Shown one piece after another: positions 51,805 to 60,735 of a stretch of DNA of 64,000 nt. Where the stretch lies: positions 780,442-844,441 of the forward strand of contig JAIMKW010000001.1 of the NCBI GenBank assembly GCA_020692215.1, given 5' to 3'. Both the position numbers and the translations under genes were made by a program. The first letter of the stretch is position 1. Each line of letters opens with the position of its first letter. A model generated the notes under the pieces. That model searched no databases, had not been told where the DNA came from, and saw nothing but the letters and a program-made list of their open reading frames with translations. The stretch is from Sandarakinorhabdus sp. GTDB taxonomy: Bacteria > Pseudomonadota > Alphaproteobacteria > Sphingomonadales > Sphingomonadaceae.

Positions 51805-53463
51805 ATGCGTACACCCGGCCAGCAGCTTTTGTTGCTGGGCCTGGGGTCTGTGCTGGCGATTGCGCTGATAATGGCTTTGTTGTCGTGGGCGTCGGGCGGG
51901 TCGGGGGCGGGCGCTGGTGTCGACCCGGAAACCGGCACCATCACGCTGGTGCTGGATACCGAGCCACCGCAGATGAACAGCAGCCTTTCAGCCGATGCGA
52001 TCAGCGGACGGGTGCTGGGGCATATCATGGAAGGGCTGACCCGCCAGGACGCCAACAATGAGCTGGTGCCCGGTGTTGCCGAACGCTGGGAGGTGACCGA
52101 GAGCGGCGCCACCTTCTGGCTTCGCAACGATGCGAAGTGGAGCGACGGCAAGCCCGTGACGGCGCATGACTTTGTCTTTGCCTGGCGCAACACGGTCGAT
52201 CCGAACAGCGCGTCGGAATATGCCAATATCATGTTCGGCATCCGCAATGCCGAAGCGATCAGCGCCGGCAAGCTGCCGCTCACTGCGCTGGGCGTGACCG
52301 CCGTGAATGACCGCGAATTGCGCATCGAGTTCGCAAACCCGGTTCCCTATTTTGCGCGCATGACGTCGTTCAGCACATTCTACCCGATCCGCGAGGATTT
52401 CTACCGCTCCACGCAGGGCCGCTATGCCTCCAGCGCTGATACGCTGCTCTACAATGGCCCGTTCGTTATGGAGCGCTGGGTGCACGGCGCCCATATCCGG
52501 CTGGTGAAGAACCCGCGTTACTGGAACCGCGACGAAATCAAGCTGAACGTGATCGACTTTCCCTATTTCACGACCGACGGCAACACGATCATCAACCTGT
52601 TCCGCGATGGCAAGATCGCCATGGCCGATATCGGCCAGCAGAATATCCAGGAAGCGCAGCTGCAGGGCTGGACGATCAACAGCTTTTCTGAAGGCGCGCT
52701 CTTCTATGTCGAGTTCAACCATCGGCCCGGCCACGTCACCCGGAACCGGAATTTCCGCAAGGCCATCCAATATGCGCTTGATTCATCGGAAGAAGTAAAC
52801 CGGGTCATAAAGATCCCCGGCTATGCGCCCGGGCGGTCGCTGTTTCCCGAATGGCTCGACGGCGTGGACGACAGCTTCCGCAAGGAATATCCGGTGCGCG
52901 AGGTTTCGCCCGACTGGGACAAGGCGCGCGAGCATCTGGAACTGGCCCGCAAGGAACTTGGGCTGGAGCGGTTTCCGCCCATCATGCTGCTGACCGGCGA
53001 CTCGCCTGTCGCGAACAAGGTCTCGGAATATTACCAGGAGACGCTGAAGCAGGCTCTTGGCCTGGAAGTGCGGATCGATGTGCAGATTTTCAAGCAGCGG
53101 CTAGCCAAGATGCTGGCGGGTGATTTCGATCTCGTGATGGCCGGATGGTCGGCTGATTATGCCGACCCGCTGGCCTATGGCGAGCTGTTCCACAGCGCCA
53201 ACGCGCAGAACCGGGGGCGCTACAGAAATCCCGAGATGGACCGCCAGATCGCTATCGCGCGCACATCGACCGATCCGCGCACACGCATGGACGCGTTCGG
53301 CCGGATTCAGGACATTGTTGTCGACGATGCCGTTATCCTGCCCGAGTATGAGCGTGGCAGGCTGTATGTCGTTGATCCGGCACTTTCGGGCCTTGTGCGG
53401 CGGGTGGTGGGGTTCGATCCGGATTTCACCTATGCCCGGATTGTCGACAAGGTGAGCCAATAG
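51805..53463 (+). CDS. oppA: Oligopeptide ABC transporter substrate-binding protein
   Basis: A 552-residue family-5 binding protein. ATG 51805 is chosen because the hydrophobic export segment (QLLLLGLGSVLAIALIMALLS) starts there; the frame is open from 51607. No lipobox cysteine is seen, so it is probably released or held by an uncleaved anchor. TEPPQMNSSLSADAISGRVLGHIMEGL, SDGKPVTAHDFVFAW and AGWSADYADPL are typical of OppA/MppA, which bind short peptides in the periplasm. It heads an operon with two permeases and two ATPases. Confidence 0.88.
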   Translation: MRTPGQQLLLLGLGSVLAIALIMALLSWASGGSGAGAGVDPETGTITLVLDTEPPQMNSSLSADAISGRVLGHIMEGLTRQDANNELVPGVAERWEVTESGATFWLRNDAKWSDGKPVTAHDFVFAWRNTVDPNSASEYANIMFGIRNAEAISAGKLPLTALGVTAVNDRELRIEFANPVPYFARMTSFSTFYPIREDFYRSTQGRYASSADTLLYNGPFVMERWVHGAHIRLVKNPRYWNRDEIKLNVIDFPYFTTDGNTIINLFRDGKIAMADIGQQNIQEAQLQGWTINSFSEGALFYVEFNHRPGHVTRNRNFRKAIQYALDSSEEVNRVIKIPGYAPGRSLFPEWLDGVDDSFRKEYPVREVSPDWDKAREHLELARKELGLERFPPIMLLTGDSPVANKVSEYYQETLKQALGLEVRIDVQIFKQRLAKMLAGDFDLVMAGWSADYADPLAYGELFHSANAQNRGRYRNPEMDRQIAIARTSTDPRTRMDAFGRIQDIVVDDAVILPEYERGRLYVVDPALSGLVRRVVGFDPDFTYARIVDKVSQ

Positions 53464-53464
53464 C

Positions 53465-54397
53465 ATGTGGCGATACACGCTCACCCGGTTGCTTCAGGGC
53501 ATCATCACCATCTGGTTCATCGCCACCGCGACGTTCCTTGCGATGCACGCGGTGCCGGGAAATCCGCTGGCCGGCGACAAGGCCATGACGGCGGAAATCC
53601 AGGCGAACCTGGAAGCGAAATACGGCCTCGATAAGCCGGTCTCGCAGCAATATCTGATCTATATGGGCAATCTGATGCGCGGCGATCTGGGCATTTCCTA
53701 CACCCAGAAGAACCGCGAGGTGAACGATATCATCCGCGAGCATTTCCCGGTTTCGGCAACGCTTGGCATCATCGCAATCATCTTTGCAGCGTTGGGCGGG
53801 GTGCTGTTTGGCGCGCTGACGGCGCTTTATCGCAACAAATGGCCCGACACTGTGATCATGCTGATGGTGATTGTGGGCATTTCCGTTCCCAGCTTTGTCA
53901 TTGCCGCCTTTGCCCAGCTTGCGCTGGTGCGCATCAACGGAGCGCTTGGCTTTTCGCTTCTTCCGGTGGCCGGCTGGGGAACCGTTGCGCACATGATCGT
54001 GCCGTCGCTGGTGCTGGGGCTTGGCACCATGGCCTATCTCACCCGCCTGATGCGCAGCTCCATGCTGGAAATCGTCAACTCGGATTATATCCGCACCGCC
54101 AATGCCAAGGGGCTTCCGGCAACACGCATCTTCACCCACCACCAGCTGCGCAATGCCATTCTGCCGGTTGTCACCGTGCTGGGCCCGGCCATCGCCGCCA
54201 TCACCACAGGCGGCTTCGTGGTGGAACTGGTGTTCGCCATTCCCGGCCTTGGCCGCTATTTCGTGCAGGCCGTGCAGCAACTCGACTACACTGTCATCAT
54301 GGGCACAACCGTCTTTTTCGGGGCGTTTCTGGTGCTGATGGTGATCGCGGTGGATCTGCTTTACGGCTGGATCGACCCGAGAGTCAGGCTGAACTAG
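53465..54397 (+). CDS. oppB: Oligopeptide ABC transporter permease B
   Basis: A 310-residue inner-membrane permease with six helices. The N-terminal MWRYTLTRLLQGIITIWFIATATFLAMHAVPGNP and the cytosolic coupling loop with YIRTANAKGLPATRIFTHHQLRNAI (EAA-like) are those of OppB/DppB. ATG 53465 begins one base after the oppA stop codon. Its C-terminus (FVVELVFAIPGLGRYFVQAV...LLYGWIDPRVRLN) is complete. Confidence 0.9.
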   Translation: MWRYTLTRLLQGIITIWFIATATFLAMHAVPGNPLAGDKAMTAEIQANLEAKYGLDKPVSQQYLIYMGNLMRGDLGISYTQKNREVNDIIREHFPVSATLGIIAIIFAALGGVLFGALTALYRNKWPDTVIMLMVIVGISVPSFVIAAFAQLALVRINGALGFSLLPVAGWGTVAHMIVPSLVLGLGTMAYLTRLMRSSMLEIVNSDYIRTANAKGLPATRIFTHHQLRNAILPVVTVLGPAIAAITTGGFVVELVFAIPGLGRYFVQAVQQLDYTVIMGTTVFFGAFLVLMVIAVDLLYGWIDPRVRLN

Positions 54398-54400
54398 CGC

Positions 54401-55789
54401 ATGACCATGAACAGCAGCCCCGATCCGGCCCTGATGCCCGGCGCCTTTGCGCCGATCGCCAGGGAGCAATCCGTGCATCGGCTCAGCCGGCCCTCGCTGT
54501 CTTACTGGCAGGATGCATGGTTCCGCCTGAAAGCCAACCGAAGGGCCATCCTGTCGCTCTGGATCATCATCGCCATGCTGCTGTTCACGGTGCTAGGCCC
54601 GCTTTTCTGGCGGGTGGATCCGGCCGCGCAGGATCTGCAGCAGATCAGCAGCCCGCCGGGTGCAAACCGGTCTGTCGTCATTGTCGAACCCTATCGGCCC
54701 TGGGCAGAAGCACCGGCTGCCCCATCGGAACCGGGGCTCGATGTTGCCGCACCGCCCACCACGCAGCAGGTTCGCCTCGTCTGGACGCCGATGCCGGGGG
54801 CAGCAGATTATCGCGTGTATCGCAACATCGTGCCTGTCAAACAGGGCGGCGCGCTGGGTGTGCCGCTGGGAACCAGCGGGTCGGCCGATGTGACCCACTA
54901 TGAAGACCGGATGGACCTGAAACCGGGGGTTGCCTTCTATTCCGTGCTGGCACTGGATGCGAATGGCGCTGCGCTGCCGGCGGTCTTCACGCGGCGGATT
55001 GAGGTTGCAAACGCCATTACGCTGGCCGAAGCAAAGGCCCGTGCCATGGTAAAGGCCGATGACGGGTTGGGTGTGGGCGACCAGATCCAATATCGCCTGC
55101 ATCCTCTGGGGACCGATTATCTGGGCCGCGATATGCTTGCCCGGCTGATGCAGGGTGCACGGGTTTCGCTGTTCATCGGCATTGTCGCGCCCACCATATT
55201 TGTGCTGTTTGGTGTGCTTTATGGCAGCATGGCCGGGTTCCTGGGCGGGCGGATCGATCAGGTGATGATGCGCTTTGCCGATTTCGTGATTGCGCTGCCC
55301 TTCCTGCTGTTCATGATCCTGTTCAAGATTGCCTTCGGCATCGGCCCGGGCGAAAGCGGGATCCTGCCGATGATCGTGGCGATGGTCATCCTGCTGTGGC
55401 CGGCCACGGCGCGGCTGGTTCGCGGCCAGATCTTGCAGGTGCGCGAGGAAGCCTATGTCAACGCAGCCCGGCTGCTTGGCGCCCGCACCAACTATCTGGT
55501 GCTGCGGCACATGATCCCCAACACCTTCGGTGTCATCCTTGTCACCCTGACCTTCGCGATCCCCAGCGCCATCTTCACCGAAGCCTTTCTTTCGTTCATC
55601 GGAATGGGCGTGGCGCCGCCGACCGCTTCGTGGGGCAGCATGAGCAACGACGGGATCAAATCCATGCTGATATCGCCGCACGAACTGTTTTTGCCGGCGC
55701 TGATGATCAGCATCACGGTGCTGGCGTTCAACCTGCTGGGCGATGGCTTGCGCGATGCGCTCGACGCCAAGATGCGGTCGCGCGAATGA
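54401..55789 (+). CDS. oppC: Oligopeptide ABC transporter permease C with a fibronectin-III-like periplasmic insert
   Basis: A 462-residue permease, about 150 longer than normal OppC. The first helix is at about 50-70. The usual core resumes at HPLGTDYLGRDMLARLMQGARVSLFIG (about 234 on), with the EAA-like loop RGQILQVREEAYVNAARLLGA and the conserved FLSFIGMGV. In between, residues about 76-225 form an added periplasmic domain; residues about 122-203 (VRLVWTPMPGAADYRVYRN, LKPGVAFYSVLALDANG) look like a fibronectin-III fold. No frameshift is involved. The insert may touch OppA or peptide cargo. Start ATG 54401 is three bases after oppB. Confidence 0.88.
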   Translation: MTMNSSPDPALMPGAFAPIAREQSVHRLSRPSLSYWQDAWFRLKANRRAILSLWIIIAMLLFTVLGPLFWRVDPAAQDLQQISSPPGANRSVVIVEPYRPWAEAPAAPSEPGLDVAAPPTTQQVRLVWTPMPGAADYRVYRNIVPVKQGGALGVPLGTSGSADVTHYEDRMDLKPGVAFYSVLALDANGAALPAVFTRRIEVANAITLAEAKARAMVKADDGLGVGDQIQYRLHPLGTDYLGRDMLARLMQGARVSLFIGIVAPTIFVLFGVLYGSMAGFLGGRIDQVMMRFADFVIALPFLLFMILFKIAFGIGPGESGILPMIVAMVILLWPATARLVRGQILQVREEAYVNAARLLGARTNYLVLRHMIPNTFGVILVTLTFAIPSAIFTEAFLSFIGMGVAPPTASWGSMSNDGIKSMLISPHELFLPALMISITVLAFNLLGDGLRDALDAKMRSRE

Positions 55790-55802
55790 CGAGGCTGCAG
55801 GA

Positions 55803-56885
55803 ATGACGGGGCCGCACGAGAAGCCGCTTCTGGACGTGAACGACCTCGCGGTCGAGTTCGACACCTATGGCGGAACCGTCAAGGCGGTGCGAGGCGTGAG
55901 CTTTTCGGTGGAGGCCGGCAAGACGCTGGCCATCGTCGGTGAATCGGGCTGCGGCAAATCCGTTACCGTGCAGGCGCTGATGGGGCTGGTGCCGATGCCG
56001 CCCGGGCGGCTGACCGCTGGAACCGCGAAGCTGCGCGGGCATGATATCCTGCGAACCACGCAGATCGATGGACGGGATTTTCGCGGCAGCGAGATCGGCA
56101 TGATCTTCCAGGATCCGATGACGTCGCTGAACCCGACCATGACAATCGGCCGCCAGATTGCAGAAACCCTTGAGGTTCATCTGGGCTGGAGCCGCAAGCA
56201 ATCCTTCGCCCGCGCGATCGAACTGCTGGAGCTGGCGCGCATTCCTGAAGCCGAACAGCGCGCGCGGCAATATCCCTTCGAATTTTCCGGCGGCATGCTG
56301 CAGCGCGCGATGATTGCCATGGCGATCGCCTGCGAGCCCGCTATCCTGATTGCCGACGAGCCGACCACCGCGCTCGATGTGACCATCCAGGCGCAGCTGC
56401 TGGATCTCATGGCCGACATGCAGGCCCGCAACGGCACCGCCATCATCCTCATCACCCATGATCTGGGCGTGGTGGCGCGCATGGCCGACAAGGTCGCGGT
56501 GATGTATGCCGGACAGGTCGTCGAGATGGGCAGCGTCGACGATATCTTCTACCGTTCGGCGCACCCCTACACCGTTGGCCTGCGCGCAGCGATGCCCAGC
56601 AACGACAGCAGCGCAAGGCATCGCCTGTTGCCGATCGAGGGCAGCCCGCCCGATCTCTTCGCGCCACCGTCTGGCTGCGCCTATGCAGCACGCTGCCCGC
56701 ACGCGATGCGCATCTGCACCGAAGTGGAACCGCCCGCCTTCCAGACCGGGCCGGGCCATTACGGGCGGTGCTGGCTGCACCATGAAGGGGTGGCCGGCGC
56801 GGCTGAAACCCTGCGCGGCATGCAGCCGGCGCTGCGCACCGAGCCCGGCGACGCCGCCGGCCCCAATCGGGAGGAAAAGGCTTGA
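55803..56885 (+). CDS. oppD: Oligopeptide ABC transporter ATPase D
   Basis: A 360-residue ATPase. ATG 55803 has GCAGGA just upstream. Walker A GESGCGKS, signature FSGGMLQRAMIA, Walker B AILIADEPTTALD and the switch His (LITHDLG) are intact. The C-terminal oligopeptide/dipeptide extension carries CAYAARCPHAMRICTEVEPP, a cysteine-rich segment that in homologues can hold an iron-sulphur cluster. It follows oppC by 13 bases. Confidence 0.92.
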   Translation: MTGPHEKPLLDVNDLAVEFDTYGGTVKAVRGVSFSVEAGKTLAIVGESGCGKSVTVQALMGLVPMPPGRLTAGTAKLRGHDILRTTQIDGRDFRGSEIGMIFQDPMTSLNPTMTIGRQIAETLEVHLGWSRKQSFARAIELLELARIPEAEQRARQYPFEFSGGMLQRAMIAMAIACEPAILIADEPTTALDVTIQAQLLDLMADMQARNGTAIILITHDLGVVARMADKVAVMYAGQVVEMGSVDDIFYRSAHPYTVGLRAAMPSNDSSARHRLLPIEGSPPDLFAPPSGCAYAARCPHAMRICTEVEPPAFQTGPGHYGRCWLHHEGVAGAAETLRGMQPALRTEPGDAAGPNREEKA

Positions 56886-57853
56886 GCAGCATGACGCCGC
56901 TGGTCGTTGCCGATCAGCTCAGCAAATTCTTCCCGCTTTCCAGGGGCCGGAAGCTGCACGCCGTCGATGGCGTCACGCTGACGGTGCACGAGCGGGAAAT
57001 CGTCGGCCTTGTCGGCGAATCAGGATCGGGCAAATCCACCTTTGGCAAGGCTGTCGTCGGCCTCCATCCCAAGACATCGGGCCAGGTGCGCTATCGGGGG
57101 GAAACGCTGCCCCAGCGCTATTCCGCGGCCGATTTCCAGCGCCACGCCAAAACCATGCAGATGATCTTTCAGGATCCTTATTCCTCGCTCAATCCGCGCA
57201 TGACGGTGGGCGAAATTGTCGGCGAAGGGCTGAAGCTGCACAGTGGTCTTTCCGGCGCGGACGTTCGCGACAGCGTGGCAGGCTGGCTCAGGCGCGTCGG
57301 CCTGGAGCCCGACCATATGTCGCGCTATCCGCACGAATTCTCGGGTGGCCAACGCCAGCGGATCGGTATCGCCCGGGCGCTCATCCTCGAGCCCGAGTTC
57401 GTGGTCTGCGACGAGCCCATCTCTGCGCTCGATGTTTCCGTGCAGGCGCAGGTGGTGAACCTGCTGGAAGAACTTCAGGCGTCGATGGGGCTGTCGCTGC
57501 TGTTCATTGCGCATGATCTCTCGATGGTGCGCTATGTCAGCAACCGAATGGCGGTGATGTATCTGGGTGGCCTTGTTGAAATCGGCCCGTCGACGGATGT
57601 CTTTTTCGAGCCCGCACACCCCTATACGCGCATCCTCATCGCCTCGAACCCCGAGCCTGATCCCGATAGCGAGCGCAAGCGACCATCGACCACCATCACG
57701 GGTGAGGTCCCTTCGCCGATCGACATCGGCGCGGGCTGCCGCTTTGCCGGGCGCTGCCCGCAGGCGATGAGCGTGTGCCGCAGCGAAACGCCGGCGCTGT
57801 TGCCCCTGAAGGATCATCCGGACCGGCAGGTTGCCTGCCATCTGTTCGCCTAG
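56882..57853 (+). CDS. oppF: Oligopeptide ABC transporter ATPase F
   Basis: A 323-residue ATPase paired with OppD. The TTG at 56882 overlaps the oppD stop codon (shared TTGA) with GGGAGG eight bases upstream; ATG 56891 is possible. Walker A GESGSGKST, signature FSGGQRQRIGIARAL, Walker B FVVCDEPISALD and IAHDLSM are present, with the C-terminal cysteine-rich CRFAGRCPQAMSVCRSE. It ends the peptide-uptake operon. Confidence 0.92.
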   Translation: MSSMTPLVVADQLSKFFPLSRGRKLHAVDGVTLTVHEREIVGLVGESGSGKSTFGKAVVGLHPKTSGQVRYRGETLPQRYSAADFQRHAKTMQMIFQDPYSSLNPRMTVGEIVGEGLKLHSGLSGADVRDSVAGWLRRVGLEPDHMSRYPHEFSGGQRQRIGIARALILEPEFVVCDEPISALDVSVQAQVVNLLEELQASMGLSLLFIAHDLSMVRYVSNRMAVMYLGGLVEIGPSTDVFFEPAHPYTRILIASNPEPDPDSERKRPSTTITGEVPSPIDIGAGCRFAGRCPQAMSVCRSETPALLPLKDHPDRQVACHLFA

Positions 57854-57891
57854 CGCGCCGGCGGGAACATATGTGCCAGATCGGCGCTTGC

Positions 57892-57981
57892 TGGCGGACA
57901 GGGTGAGATTCGAACTCACGGTGAGCTTGCACCCACGGCGGTTTTCAAGACCGCTGCCTTAAACCACTCGGCCACCTGTCC
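57892..57981 (-). tRNA. tRNA-Ser (anticodon UGA)
   Basis: Read on the minus strand, GGACAGG (from 57981) pairs with CCTGTCC at the 3' end. The D arm begins GGCCGAGTGG, the anticodon loop is CTTGAAA (anticodon TGA), a long variable arm typical of serine tRNAs follows, then GTTCGAATC in the T arm. The 3' CCA is encoded (57892-57894). It lies between oppF and the lytic transglycosylase gene. Confidence 0.95.
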
Positions 57982-58149
57982 CACGCGATGAGACCTGGGG
58001 GCCTCCTATTCCGCTGCGGGGGGTGGCGGCAAGGGGTGGTGTGCGCTTTTCAGTCCGCATTCGCCCTGCTGCCCTTCCGGGCTATCGGTTCGGCGCAGCC
58101 TTGCCGAAAGGGGATTCACGCCGGGGCTCGCCTGTGGCAGAGAGTGCCC

Positions 58150-59283
58150 ATGCGCACCCAATTGTTTGTTTTTGCCCTGTTTGCGGCCCAGTTGCCCGGT
58201 GGCGGCGCCCCCGCCATCGCCGGGCAGGCGATGCCGATCGCCCAATCTGCCACCGAAGCCGGCTTTGCGGCTTGGGTCGAACGCTACAAGGCTGGTGCGG
58301 CTGCGCGTGGGCTGAAGCCCGAATGGGTGGATGCCACTCTGCAAGGCGCGCAATATCTTCCGCGGGTGGTACAACTCGATCGCAACCAGCCCGACGACAG
58401 CGGCCGGCGCAATATCTTTGCCGATTATCTCGCCCGACAACTGACCCAGCAGCGGATCGACGATGGCCGGAGCCGCGCCGCCGCCAATGCAGCGACGCTG
58501 CAGCGGATTTCCGCCGAGACCGGCGTGCCGGGCGAGATCATCGTGGCGATCTGGGGCATGGAAACCAGCTATGGCCGTGTTCTGGGCACGTTCGATCTGC
58601 CATCCGCGGTTGCCACGCTGGCGTATGATGCCCGCCGCGAGGCACTGTTCACGCGCGAGCTTGATGCGCTGGTGCGGATTGTAGGCGAGGGCCGGGCCCC
58701 GCGCGCGCGGCTGAAGGGCAGCTGGGCTGGAGCCTTCGGCCAATCGCAGTTCCTGCCGTCGTCCTATCTTGCCTATGCGAAGGACGGCGACGGCGACGGC
58801 ATTGCCGATATCTGGGGATCGACGGCCGATACCTTCGCCTCCATCGCCAACTATCTGAAGCAGCGCGGATGGGTGGCGGGGCCCGACTGGGGTTTTCGTG
58901 TGGGTGTGCCTGCCGGGTTCGACCGGGCGACGGTTGCGAACCCGGAACGCCCCACCCGCTGCATCCGCCCGCTGGAGCGGCACAGCCGCTGGCTTCCGGC
59001 AGCCGAGTGGCGCGCCAAGGGCTTTCAGCCGATGAACGCGCTGTGGCCGGCCGATGCTGTGCCGATGACGCTGATCGAGCCCGATGGGGAAGGCGAGGGC
59101 GCCTATCTGACGACGGCCAATTATCGCGCAATCATGGAGTATAACTGCTCCAACTTTTACGCCTTGTCTGTCGCGCTTCTGGCCAATGCAGTCGCACCAG
59201 CGGTGCGCGATGTTTCTGGCGCACCAGCGGTGCGCGATCCTGCAATCCGCAACAGCAATGCTGCGCCGTCCCTTCGCCCTTAG
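58150..59283 (+). CDS. mltB: Lytic murein transglycosylase, MltB type
   Basis: A 377-residue periplasmic enzyme that cuts peptidoglycan glycan strands with 1,6-anhydro product. ATG 58150 starts a signal peptide (RTQLFVFALFAAQLPGGGAPAIA); the longer frame from 57988 overlaps the tRNA side and is unlikely. The SLT_2 domain has the catalytic Glu in IWGMETSYG and the family sequence GSWAGAFGQSQFLPSSYLAYAKDGDGDG. A conserved late NCSNFYALSVALLAN follows. The C-terminus contains a duplicated APAVRD hexapeptide. Its last 26 bases overlap rlpA. Confidence 0.88.
   Translation: MRTQLFVFALFAAQLPGGGAPAIAGQAMPIAQSATEAGFAAWVERYKAGAAARGLKPEWVDATLQGAQYLPRVVQLDRNQPDDSGRRNIFADYLARQLTQQRIDDGRSRAAANAATLQRISAETGVPGEIIVAIWGMETSYGRVLGTFDLPSAVATLAYDARREALFTRELDALVRIVGEGRAPRARLKGSWAGAFGQSQFLPSSYLAYAKDGDGDGIADIWGSTADTFASIANYLKQRGWVAGPDWGFRVGVPAGFDRATVANPERPTRCIRPLERHSRWLPAAEWRAKGFQPMNALWPADAVPMTLIEPDGEGEGAYLTTANYRAIMEYNCSNFYALSVALLANAVAPAVRDVSGAPAVRDPAIRNSNAAPSLRP
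59194..59238 (+). repeat. 18-bp direct repeat inside the mltB end
   Basis: The same 18 bases (GCACCAGCGGTGCGCGAT) occur at 59194-59211 and 59221-59238, exactly 27 bp (9 codons) apart, duplicating APAVRD in frame. The second copy lies immediately before the rlpA start region. Confidence 0.85.
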
Positions 59284-60076
59284 CCTGGCGCTGGTCCTTG
59301 CGGCCTGTGCTTCAGCGCCCAGGCCTGCGGCCACGTCTGTGGCAAAGGCGCCGGCGGCTGTGCCTGGGGTGAAGATCGGCAAGCCCTATGCGGTGTTCGG
59401 CAAGACCTATCACCCCAGCGACGACCGCCGATACGACGAGAAGGGCATCGCCAGCTGGTATGGCCCCACCTTTCACGCAAAACCCACCGCCAATGGCGAA
59501 ATCTACAATCAGGACGATCTGACGGCGGCACACAAGACACTGCCGATGCCAAGCTGGGTGGAAGTGACCAACCTCGACAATGGCCGCAAGCTGACTGTCA
59601 GGATCAACGATCGCGGGCCGTTCGTGGATGGCCGCATCATCGATCTGTCGCGGCGGTCTGCGCAGCTTCTGGGGGTTGACCGTCCGGGGCTTGCAAAGGT
59701 GCGGGTGCAACGCGTGTTTCCCGAGGGAGACTGGGCGCGCGCGGCCCCGGCTTCGCAGGTGGCTGTCGCCGTTGCACCGCCTCCTCCGCAGCAGCCCCCT
59801 GCGCCGCGGGATTTCGCCCCGGTTGCGCCGCCGCTGCCGCAACCGGCCGCAGGTTCGAGCTATATTCAGGTTGCAGCGCTGTCCGACGAAGGGCGGGCGC
59901 GGGCGCTGGCCTCGGTGCTGGGCGATTACGGCCCTGCCGTTGCAACGCCCGCGGCCAATGGCTTGTGGCGGGTGCGGATCGGGCCGCTGGAAGCCGCCCG
60001 TGCCGATACCATTTTGTGGGATGTGCGCGCCGCCGGTTACCCGGATGCCAGGCTGATGCCCGGGCTTATGCCTTGA
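59258..60076 (+). CDS. rlpA: RlpA-type lipoprotein with SPOR domain
   Basis: A 272-residue septal-ring lipoprotein. ATG 59258 starts a lipoprotein signal ending LVLAAC (lipobox Cys), inside the mltB end. The double-psi beta-barrel (about 70-160) holds GIASWYGPTFHAKPTANGE and VRINDRGPFVDGRIIDLSRRSA, the RlpA core. A proline-rich linker leads to a C-terminal SPOR domain (SSYIQVAALSDEGRA...RVRIGPLEAARAD) that binds denuded peptidoglycan at the septum. Some RlpA proteins are lytic transglycosylases, matching the mltB neighbour. Confidence 0.9.
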   Translation: MLRRPFALSLALVLAACASAPRPAATSVAKAPAAVPGVKIGKPYAVFGKTYHPSDDRRYDEKGIASWYGPTFHAKPTANGEIYNQDDLTAAHKTLPMPSWVEVTNLDNGRKLTVRINDRGPFVDGRIIDLSRRSAQLLGVDRPGLAKVRVQRVFPEGDWARAAPASQVAVAVAPPPPQQPPAPRDFAPVAPPLPQPAAGSSYIQVAALSDEGRARALASVLGDYGPAVATPAANGLWRVRIGPLEAARADTILWDVRAAGYPDARLMPGLMP

Positions 60077-60735
60077 GCAGGGCAGGCAAAGGACGCTTCA
60101 TCGCCTTTGAAGGGGGGGAGGGGGCCGGCAAATCCACCCAGATTGCGCGGCTGGCCGCGCGGCTGTCGGCCGCCGGCGACGCGGTCGTTGTGACCCGCGA
60201 ACCGGGCGGAACAGCGGGGGCAGAGGAAATCCGCGCGCTTTTCGTGCAGGGCGCGACAGGGCGCTGGACGGTGGAGACCGACGTTCTGCTGGTGACAGCT
60301 GCACGGGCCGATCATGTCGCGCGGCTGATCCGCCCGGCGCTGGAGGCCGGCAAGACAGTTCTGTGCGACCGCTACATTCATTCGACACTGGCCTATCAGG
60401 GCCATGGCAAGGGTGTGCCGCTGGACATGCTGAAGCAGTTGCATGCCTTTGCTACTGGGGATTTGTGGCCCGATCTTGTGCTGTGGCTGGATCTGTCGGT
60501 GGAGGCCGGCCTTTCGCGCTCCACCAAGCGGGCTGCCTCTCAGGATTCGGGTCTGCCGATCGAACAGCGTTTCGAAGCGCTGGGGCTCGCCTATCATGAA
60601 AAGGTGCGCGCCGGCTTTGCAGCGCTGGCAGCCGACGATCCGCGCATGGTGCGGATCGACGCGACGCAGCCGGCCGATGCGGTGGAGGCGGCTATTGCGG
60701 CTGTGGTTCCTTGGCCGCCGAAGCGCTGCGCATAA
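60073..60735 (+). CDS. tmk: Thymidylate kinase
   Basis: A 220-residue kinase of dTMP to dTDP. The TTG at 60073 overlaps the rlpA stop codon (TTGA), and the fold begins there: GRFIAFEGGEGAGKST (P-loop). TREPGGT (dTMP-binding Arg), CDRYIHSTLAYQG and the LID region follow in normal order, and length fits the family (about 210). The last 44 bases overlap the convergent hydroxylase gene. Confidence 0.92.
   Translation: MSRAGKGRFIAFEGGEGAGKSTQIARLAARLSAAGDAVVVTREPGGTAGAEEIRALFVQGATGRWTVETDVLLVTAARADHVARLIRPALEAGKTVLCDRYIHSTLAYQGHGKGVPLDMLKQLHAFATGDLWPDLVLWLDLSVEAGLSRSTKRAASQDSGLPIEQRFEALGLAYHEKVRAGFAALAADDPRMVRIDATQPADAVEAAIAAVVPWPPKRCA

Noticed and set aside
59194..59238. CRISPR-like repeat
   Set aside because: Only two copies, within coding sequence and in frame; no array or cas genes.
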